Shown: one piece after another, positions 56,411 through 64,000 of the stretch
Numbering within the stretch: position 1 is the stretch's first letter
Layout of the letters: every line of letters begins with the position of its first letter
Assembly: GCA_002778195.1 (NCBI GenBank)
Contig: PCDI01000005.1
Location: 1,331,075-1,395,074, forward strand
Length of the DNA: 64,000 nt
Direction of reading: 5' to 3'
Origin: Raffaelea ambrosiae
Lineage: Eukaryota > Ascomycota > Sordariomycetes > Ophiostomatales > Ophiostomataceae
Position numbers and translations under genes: made by a program
The notes under the pieces: model-generated
Seen by the model: only the letters and a program-made list of their open reading frames with translations
The model's database searches: none
Told to the model about the DNA's origin: nothing

Positions 56411-56878
56411 CTACTCCCCAATGACGTAGGTACAGCCTTCGGGTCCGATCCAGACCTCGTGGATCTTGCCGGCGGGCACGTCAAGGCGAGCGCCCACGCC
56501 AAAGGTCTCCTTGCTGCTGTCGGTGTCGTCTGGGTAGGCAATGGTCAGCTGGCCGCGGACGATGAGGTGGGTGGTCAGCCCGGCGTGAGAGTGCGGTCGG
56601 TAGTGGTAGTTTCTAACTGTGGTCAGCTTCTGTGACGGTGTTCTTGGCTTTCCTGGTCTATTTTGGCCACTTGGTCTGTATAGACAGTGCTTTTTCCTCT
56701 TGAGTTTCTTGTTTTACGGGGGAGGGGGGGATGGAAGTTGGGGATTTCTTTGATTCCTGGCTTGAAGACTTCAACTTCTCTCGCCTCTTCTTACTTACGG
56801 GTTGTCTGTCCATGTGAAAACATCGCGAAAGCCCCAAGATCGGACTTCGGCCTCGGGATCACGCTGTGCACCCGCCAT
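56411..56878 (-). CDS. Small single-domain cupin protein
   Basis: Two exons, 56878-56799 and 56612-56411, join in frame (CC|A at the junction) to 93 aa. The second cupin motif is exact: G(x5)PxG(x2)H appears as GARLDVPAGKIH with His78. The first motif is recognisable in YRPHSHAGLTTHLIVRG, with His34 and His36, but the usual Glu metal ligand is not at its place (Thr40/Thr41, His42 nearby). The protein is compact, without a signal peptide, and starts MAGAQRDPEAEVRSWGFRDV. Cupins of this size include isomerases, dioxygenases and binding proteins; none can be chosen here. The gene is divergent from the phospholipase C gene, about 1.5 kb away. Confidence 0.85.
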
Positions 56879-58410
56879 CGTGACACTGCGAGCGGGTTAG
56901 TGCTGTGTTGTTCTTTGTGCTGTCCTGTGCTGCGCTGTGCTATTCTAGGTTGGGGTGGTGGTTGGGTCAAGTTGAGTTGTATCCTCGGCTGCGTTGGACG
57001 TGCGTTGTACTCGGGTGGCAGAAGTCAGACCATCAAAATCGAGGCTCACGAGCAGAAGAGGGGCGATAATGCAGCGATGTGGACAAAGGGTGCACAGGCG
57101 GGGTCCAAGACCGCCTAAAACTACGGGCCGTTGGCTCCAGAAGGCGTGATGGCATCCACAAGGCGCACTGTCCTCCGTAAGCAGCGATGACAGATTGATA
57201 TGAAAAAAAAGGGCTCTCAATTCCGGCAACGTCAATCTACGAAGCAGCTTTCCCACCCTTCTGCAGCCATAGCCACTCGTTCTTTGAGGGCGGTCAACCA
57301 CGCAGAATGCACACTTACAATGGCTCTATCAGTAACTAATCAACTAGTTTGCATGCACCAGCCGCGCCTTGTCGCGCCTTTCTAAGTCCGGCGCCGCCCA
57401 GCAGCATTGCACAGCCCTGCCACCCGGCTTGCTCGCTAGGCTATCTGGCATCGTGCCCAAAACACTGTCTGGGGAACACGTGTAGCGCCTGGGCTGCACC
57501 AGAAGACGCTTGGCCCGTGCCGCTGTGGGTGGTTCTAAGTGCACTGACTAGCCGTTGTGCTGCACCCTGCAGTACAGTGCGCAGACTCACGCTCTGCGAT
57601 TGGCTCCGTATACACGTCTGACAACACCCGTCCCAATCTCACGCCTGACCAAGGAAAAACGGCCATTGAGGCTGTGAAAAGTCTTACAGATATGGATGGA
57701 AAAAGGGACAAGGGACACACGCAAAAAAAAAAAACCCCGTTGCCAGCATCGACTCCTCTTCTTCGCTACATGGGCCATGGCCGGTACCGAGCTGAATGAG
57801 GATCGCCGCCGGACAGGCTGAGCCAGGATTCCATCCCTTGTGTGTCTCTCTTTTCTTTTGGTTCATTTCTTTCGTTTCTTTTCTTGCGACACTTCTTCGC
57901 TTCTTGGTTTCTTGGTTTCTTGTTTTCGAGTCGCCTCCCAAGATCTAGACACGGCGATTTGTGCCTGGCTGCTGTCTCGGACTGTTGCCGACCCTGTCTG
58001 ACTGGCACGTCCAGCCCGTTCCAATTGCCTGCCGGCAGTACTTTGTCGTCTGCTCCTTCTCCATTACGAACCGCCTTTTTTCTCTGACCGACGACGCGCT
58101 CCTTCCTTCAGCCTTCTCGCCCCCATTAATTAGCCTTGCAGAGCCTTCTGGCCCCCCCAATCTTTATTTCTCGTGTTTCCTCCCATCCACTGTACTTTTC
58201 CTCCTCTTCTCCTGTCTTCTTTTCTCGCCGGTTGTGCTTCTTTGCTTTTCGGCTTTTCAGCTTCTCAGCCTCTTCAAGCCGCCTCAGTTCTTCGACGTCA
58301 TCGACACAAAGTGCACTTTTTTCGATCGCAACTCATAAAAAGACGACAAAGTCATCCTCCGTTTTCAACGACACCCTCTCCTCCCCCACAACAACCTCCC
58401 TCCCAAGCCC
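56879..58410. promoter_or_regulatory. Divergent promoter region of cupin and phospholipase C genes
   Basis: About 1.5 kb without a supported gene. The right half, from about 57830 to 58400, is CT-rich on the plus strand, fitting a leader for the phospholipase gene. Confidence 0.45.
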
Positions 58411-61400
58411 ATGTCCACCGGCAACGGTGGCTCTTCTGTCTCCTCCTCGGCCTCCTTCCGCTCGTCAAAACGTCGACACACATCGCACCCGCGCGCCGGC
58501 CCTACGTGGGCCAGGCCCTTCTCTGCAGCCATGATGTGCTTTTGCGTGAGTATCCTTCGTGCTTGCTTGCCCCAAACCAGGACCTGCCGTCCAGAGACAG
58601 GCTCCGTTCGTGCCTCCACTAACACGCAGCCTCTCCTCTTCGCAGATTCCAAGGCGCAGCCGTCGGGCCGCCCTGCCAAAGGAGACTGACGCCAGCAGCC
58701 ACAAGACCAACCGGTCCGGCGTCCGCAGAGCCCTTCGCCGCCTTGCCACCACCTCGACCCTTAGATCTCCCACCGAGAGCGGCCAGCACCGCCGGCCTAC
58801 CATTATCACCACCAACGATGCCAGTGTGGCCGCCGCCGCCGCCGCTGCAGCCGCACCCGAGACCGTCGTTGTCGCCCTGGGCGAGCCCACCGAGGCCAGC
58901 CTGCGCTATATCTTTGACGACCAGTGTGCCTATTCGAGCACCTTCTCGCTGAACCCCCTCAACTTGTCGCCCGCCACGCGCACCATGTCGCGGGCCCGTC
59001 TGCATTATTTCCTCAAGAACACCCAGGGCGAGACCGCCATCCTGCCGCTGGCCAAGGACCGCTACACCTTCCGCGAGTTCCTCGAGGTTCTCTACGGCCA
59101 GTACAGCTGCGACGCTGTGCGGCCCTGGACGGCCGACCCGCTCGACCTGTCGCTGCCCATCTCGCATTACTTCATCAGCAGCAGCCACAACACCTACCTC
59201 GTGGGCAACCAGCTGTCCTCGGAAGCCTCGGTCGGCGAGTATCGCAAGGTCCTCGAGAACAACTGCCGCTGCATCGAGATCGACGTGTGGAACCCGCCGT
59301 ACAAGAGCTCCAAGCAGGACCGAGACCGCTCCAAGTCGCCCAGCAGCCACGGCCACGGCCACGGCCACCGACGTCATGCCTCGTCTGGCGGCACCACCAC
59401 GCCCTCCATCCGCGACGGGATCGAGGCCGTCACCACGTTGTTCACCGGCCGGATCGCCCGCAGCCGGGCCTCCAGCACGAGCCAACAGAGCCTGTCGGCG
59501 CGCTCGAACATTGAGCTGCCGGGCAGGATTGACATAGAGGCCAGCAAAGGCGGCGGTGCGGCCACCCCCCAGCAGGTCCTGCAGAAGAGCCCCAGGACGC
59601 CGCGGACGCCGCGGTCGCCGCGGTCGCGGTCGCAGGAGCCGCCCCTGGGGACGGTGGACGACGACAATGAGGTCGCCACGATCCATGAAACGCCAGACCC
59701 GCACGACAGCACCACCCTGGCCGACAGTTCGGAATTCCCATCCCGCAAAACCACCGAGACCCTCACCGCCGAGACCCTCGCCGCCAAGATCTCGGTGACC
59801 GCGCCCGACGGCAAGGACGACGACGCTAAGTCGGTCCTTCTCGACGAGCTATTCGAGGACGGTGCCGAGCCTGTCGTCATGCACGCCCACAGCATCCTCA
59901 ACAACGACCTGTACCTGGGCACGCACATCCGCTTCCGCGACGTGTGCCGGGCCGTGCGTGCCAGCGCCTTCAAGAACAGCTCCCTGCCCGTCATCGTCAG
60001 TCTCGAGGTCCACACCAACGCCGTGCAGCAGCGCAAGATGGTCAAGATCATGAAGGAGGAGTGGGGCAGTCTGCTGGTCGACTGCCCGCTCGAAGGCACC
60101 GACCCGCGCCTGCGCCTGCCCACGCTCGGCGAGCTGCAGAACAAAATCCTGGTCAAGGTCAAGAAGCCGTCGCCCATCCGAGCTCTAGCCGGCCCCAGCA
60201 GCACCGCCGGCTCCACCAACACCAACCTGGGCACGTCGCTCGCCGTCATCGCCATGGACAACGCGTCGAGCTGCTCCGAGGATGAGGGCAATAACGGCAG
60301 CTTCGGCATTCCCAACAGTGCCAATGCCAATGGCACCTCTGGGGCGCAAAGCGCCACCACTGTGACCATTACCGAGGAGCTCGGCAGCCTGGCCGTCTAC
60401 ACGGAGAGCATGCACTTCCACAACTTCAGCGACCGCGGCTCCAAGACGCCCGGCCACATCTTCAGCCTCGACGAGACCGCCATCCAGATCCTGCACGAGA
60501 AGCAGCACGTAGATCTCTTCCAGCACAACAAGGTCTATATGATGCGCGCCTATCCCAACGCCACCAAGCATGTCACCAGCTCCAACCCAGACCCGGCGCG
60601 CTGCTGGCGCCGCGGCGTCCAGATGGTCGCCCTCAACTGGCAGACCCTCGACAAGGCCATGATGCTGAACCACAGCATGTTTGCCGGCTCGCCAGGATAC
60701 GTCCTGAAGCCGCCGGGCTACCGCTCCAGTGCCTCTGCCATCGCCAGCAGCGAGACAGACCGTTCAGCGCCTGCACCGAAGCCGCTACCCTCCCACGCCT
60801 GTCCCGTGGCGGCCGCCGAGCCGCCTTGTACTATCGACCTCTACATCACCATCATCTCCGGCCAGTTCCTGCCGTTGCCGCCCACCCTGCTCAAGAAAGC
60901 GGGCACTGGAGCCTCGGCCGCAGGGGCAGCAGGCATTGTCAGCCGCCGCATCCGCGACGACTATCGCCCGGTCGTGCGCTGCGAGCTCAACGTGGAGCGG
61001 GCTGTCCACCGGTGTCCCGAAACGCTGAATGGGCCGGCACCGGCCCCCACACCCACAATCTCTGCGTCTGCGCCGGCGCCGGCTCCATCGCCCGTACCGA
61101 CAGCGCCGGTCCCCACGACGTCGGCGTCCACACCCACATCTCCCACGGCACCGCGGTCTCTCACCACACCCACACCAACGCCCACCTCGTCCTCCATCCC
61201 TCGTCGCACTCTATCGAAGCCAAAACAGACTTCAGGCCCGCGGGCATCTGCGGCCTCGCTGGCGTCGATTGGCTCGGTCTCCGTGGCGGACGGCCCATCC
61301 GGGACAGTCAAGATTCCCGAGGCTGTGCTGAAGCAAAAGACGGAGCCCGGCCACGGCGACCACCCGAAATGGGGCAAGCGGAGTGGCAACGGCAGCAGCT

Positions 61401-61953
61401 CTGGTGCCGGCGGCTCGGGCAGTGGTGACCGCAGCGACAAGAACGAGAACGGTGTGGTGCTGAAGTTTATGAATGTGCGCGGCATTGTCGAATCGCTGAG
61501 TTTTGTCGGGTAAGTCTGAAGTTTATCTAGACGTCTCTTCTGTGCTGCGTGATCTGTCTTCTACACACCAGTTTCTTTATGTTTGATTTCTATTCTGTTG
61601 TGACACTTGTCTGTTCCTCTTCCATGTCATTTTCCTCCTTCTGTTTTTCCCCTCTGATTCTTTCTTCTTTCTTCTCCCACTAGCTTTCTTCGCGCCTTTC
61701 TCCTCTTTCACTCACTGACTTCCCCAGATTCTATGTCGAGGACGAGGCCTCGTGGTCACCTCAGGAGCTGGCAAAGCAGGCCCTCGGCCGGAACGGAAAT
61801 CTGGCGGGGTGGGCGTGTGTGCGTCTGGACCGGCTGCAAGTTGGCTACCGCTTTTTGTCTCTGCTGGACTCCAAAGGCAGGCCGACAGAGGGCAAGCTGC
61901 TAGTTCGGATTGAGAAGCTGCGCCGTGAAGAGGGCGTGAACGCCTTCCGATGA
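58411..61953 (+). CDS. Phosphoinositide-specific phospholipase C
   Basis: Three exons, 58411-58545, 58646-61509 and 61728-61953, join in frame to 1074 aa. The enzyme would cleave PIP2 to IP3 and diacylglycerol at the membrane in a calcium-dependent way. A short EF-hand-like region precedes the catalytic core (LHYFLKNTQGE, DRYTFREFLEVLY); no PH domain is seen. X-box: PISHYFISSSHNTYLVGNQL with His226, then CRCIEIDVWN with Glu256 and Asp258. The second catalytic His is probably His458, in VVMHAHSI, followed by HIRFRDVCRAVRASAF and PVIVSLEVHTNAVQQ. Y-box: LGSLAVYTESMHFHNF at about 620, and RAYPNATKHVTSSNPDPARC followed by WRRGVQMVALNWQTLD. The C2 domain starts near 773 (IDLYITIISGQFLP) and ends in exon 3 (WACVRLDRLQVGYRFLSL). 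About 190 extra residues split the X-box and about 140 Pro/Thr/Ser-rich residues interrupt C2. The key residues are kept, so activity is expected. Confidence 0.94.
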
Positions 61954-64000
61954 AAGGTTTTTTTTTTGGGGGGGGGGGGGGGGGGTTTAATTTTTTTTTC
62001 AGCTGAGACCCGATGCGAGCGAATACTGCACAAATGAATACAAGCGCGGGCGAATATCGGCAGAAACGAACACTACTAGCTGCATACCTGTAAGAGCGGG
62101 TGTCGACACGAAGCTGAAGGCAGGAAAGATCTAGGAACGATCCAGGAACGACAGACCGACCAAAGTTTGTCGGCCGGTGACATCCACGTATCGGGACGGC
62201 CGCATACGATCACCGTGCGTTTCCCTATATTTGACATGGATCGGCCGATAATATAGCCGTGGCGATATTGGACTGTCACAGGCGCGGCACCGAGACGCTC
62301 TTGTGCGGTCTCTACCCTTCTGCACATGCGAACTCTTGTGTTGTCTGTCTAGATTTCAGAGTGGTTCTTCTCACCAAGACGTACACGGTTCACAAAGGCA
62401 AAAATCGCGTGTTCAAGCAGTCCTGCACGATGCAGGAGAAGGCTCTTGACAGCCCGAGCCGAGTCTGCTTACGGTCTGGGCAAAACGGTCCGGGCATAGT
62501 TTCTTGCCTCAACTCCTAGCTTTGTCTATAGTCCTTCACCACACATTGTCCGTGAAAACCTCTATGGGGGACCCCAAAAAAAAAGTGTGAACAGAATAGA
62601 ATAGATCTCCAAAAAAATAAATAAAAAAAATCAAAAAAAATCAAAAAAATCAGAAAAAGATTACACCGAGAAAGCTGAGCAATATTGTTCATGGTACTAC
62701 ACCGTACGCAGACCTGCATGCCATCGTCCACTCCCAGCCATGCCTGCGCATCCGGAAATTGCACATGTTCAAGAAATGTGTTCTTTTTTTGTCTGTTTCT
62801 GGTCAATCAAGGTCTCTTGTTTTGGATTCGACCTGTCTCTTTTTGCAGTCATCCCGTCTGTCAAAGGGGCCAAGCGGGCAGCTGACATCGAATGGTTTCG
62901 GGGCTCGGTGGCACACCGCAAACGGAAGGTGCCTTTTCTATTTGGCCGTACGAGAACTCGCTTTTTATTTTTATTTTATTTTTCTAATTTTTTCTCGGCA
63001 GGGCGTCTGTTCGAGGTTGTCTGTATCCGACTTGTATTGTTGACACTCTTGTGTTTTTTTTCTTTGTCGCCTTTTCGCTGTCTTGTTTCCGGGCGTGTAT
63101 CTTGCTTGGACTGGGCAAGCCGGGCCCCTATTTTTCTGTCCTGCTTTTCTGCTTTTCTGCTTTTCTGCTTCTGTACTTTTGTCCTTTCCCCGTCTGGCCA
63201 TGTTTTGGTTTGAATGTGATTGCCTCCTTTCCCGTGTTTGTGAGGAGGCAAAGACACAAGCTGGTTGGCGGCCCATCCGGCATGCCACTCGCTCAAAAGA
63301 GAAGAGTCCCCAAACAAAATCGCGTTCACCGACAGAGGGTCAAAAAAAAAAAGATGGATTTCTTTTTGGGTTAGAAGTGGCGAGAGAGCGACGCCCGAGG
63401 AAGGATGGGGTAAAATAAAATAAAAAAATTCAGCACAACTCACACGGCCCATATTGGCGTAACAAAGAATCCATGATGCTCGAACGTCAAACACAAGCGA
63501 GAACAAGCGAGGCCATGTAAGAAATAATTGAATGATTGGAATAATTAAAAATAAAAGCAAAAATAAAAGCAAAAATAAAAATAAAAATAAATGTAACCAA
63601 AAAAGAACTTGTACGAGCACGCGAGCAAGCGAGCACACGAACCAAAACAAAAAAAGACATGACCATTCGAGACCTTTTCTTCTCCCTGTTCTTACGTTCC
63701 AATGTGGCCTTCCTTTGACGAAGGAGGGACCAAATGAACCCCCCCCTCCGACGAAAGGAGTGTGATAGGCTCGTATTCTGGTCCTACTTATTCCTTCGGC
63801 CTTCTCTTCTCTCTTGCTCTCTTCCTCCTCCATCATATCCCATGCAGGGGTTTCATCTATTTCGTGTGGGTTTGGGTGGTTTTATTTTTATCCTGTCATC
63901 CTTCGCACACACGTTTTTTTTTTCTGTTCTCCTTTGTTGGTACCTTGCGCGAAAGTGCAACCTATCGTCGAGGATCGAAAGGAGGCAAGGTTGTAATCGT
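61954..64000. other. Right-end region, no gene seen
   Basis: About 2 kb beyond the phospholipase stop codon. It begins with T and G runs (61957-61986), then mostly AT-rich DNA with A runs near 62600 and TCTGCTTT repeats near 63143-63175, and ends with AAATAAAAGC repeats near 63545-63595. No open frame has a recognisable domain. Part is probably the 3' untranslated region of the phospholipase gene. Confidence 0.55.

Noticed and set aside
58619..59704. 361-aa minus-strand frame opposite the phospholipase gene
   Set aside because: Shadow of a GC-rich coding strand; Ala/Gly/Arg-rich with no domain.
62740..63213. 157-aa plus-strand frame with Phe/Leu-rich segments
   Set aside because: Produced by T-rich DNA and short repeats; overlapping frames in other phases look the same.

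Overview
The window looks like nuclear DNA of a filamentous ascomycete (Pezizomycotina, probably a Sordariomycete; the genus cannot be read from the sequence). The reasons are short introns with GTAAGT-type donors and TAG/CAG acceptors, GC-rich coding exons set in pyrimidine-rich or simple-repeat-rich intergenic DNA, and the gene families present: a highly reducing polyketide synthase (HR-PKS), a hybrid histidine kinase and a DHA2-type MFS transporter. Twelve protein genes are supported. Ten have introns, and for nine of these every exon join was checked for frame; the first join of the MFS gene is provisional. No rRNA, tRNA, CRISPR array or intact transposon was found. A 20-base assembly gap lies at 16355-16374.

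Layout. 1-878: 5' part of an MFS drug/metabolite exporter on the minus strand, running off the left edge. 879-7333: gene-poor DNA with one possible coding relic. 7334-15356: a ten-exon HR-PKS of 2430 aa (KS-AT-DH-vestigial MT-ER-like-KR-ACP). KS, AT, KR and ACP look intact, the DH carries an unusual Gly-to-Lys change, and the MT and ER cofactor motifs are eroded. 15357-24906: about 9.5 kb without a supportable gene. 24907-28674: a 1255-aa PAS-PAS-HisKA-HATPase-REC hybrid histidine kinase. 29994-40024: a compact block in which four of five genes are nuclear genes for mitochondrial or related membrane proteins (Mpv17/Sym1-type, pyruvate carrier MPC2-type, complex I NDUFA2, Fmp46-type redox protein). 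The fifth is an intronless 1004-aa Gln/Glu-rich protein. 41423-46407: a 1617-aa disordered protein with a predicted N-myristoylation signal. 46408-56410: another gene desert of about 10 kb. 56411-56878: a 93-aa cupin. 58411-61953: a phosphoinositide-specific phospholipase C. 61954-64000: no gene seen.

How the genes may work together. The PKS and exporter are divergent and separated by 6.4 kb, so they could be the edge of a secondary-metabolite cluster that continues to the left; nothing to the right of the PKS looks like a tailoring enzyme. The mitochondrial genes share a neighbourhood, and three of them carry related CTCGCT-rich elements inside introns, always in the sense orientation. The most unusual protein is the 1004-aa one. 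It holds nine KETQT-like motifs at a nearly constant 12-residue spacing, which is the pattern expected of a multivalent dynein light chain (LC8/Dyn2) scaffold. This is inference from motif and spacing and has not been tested.
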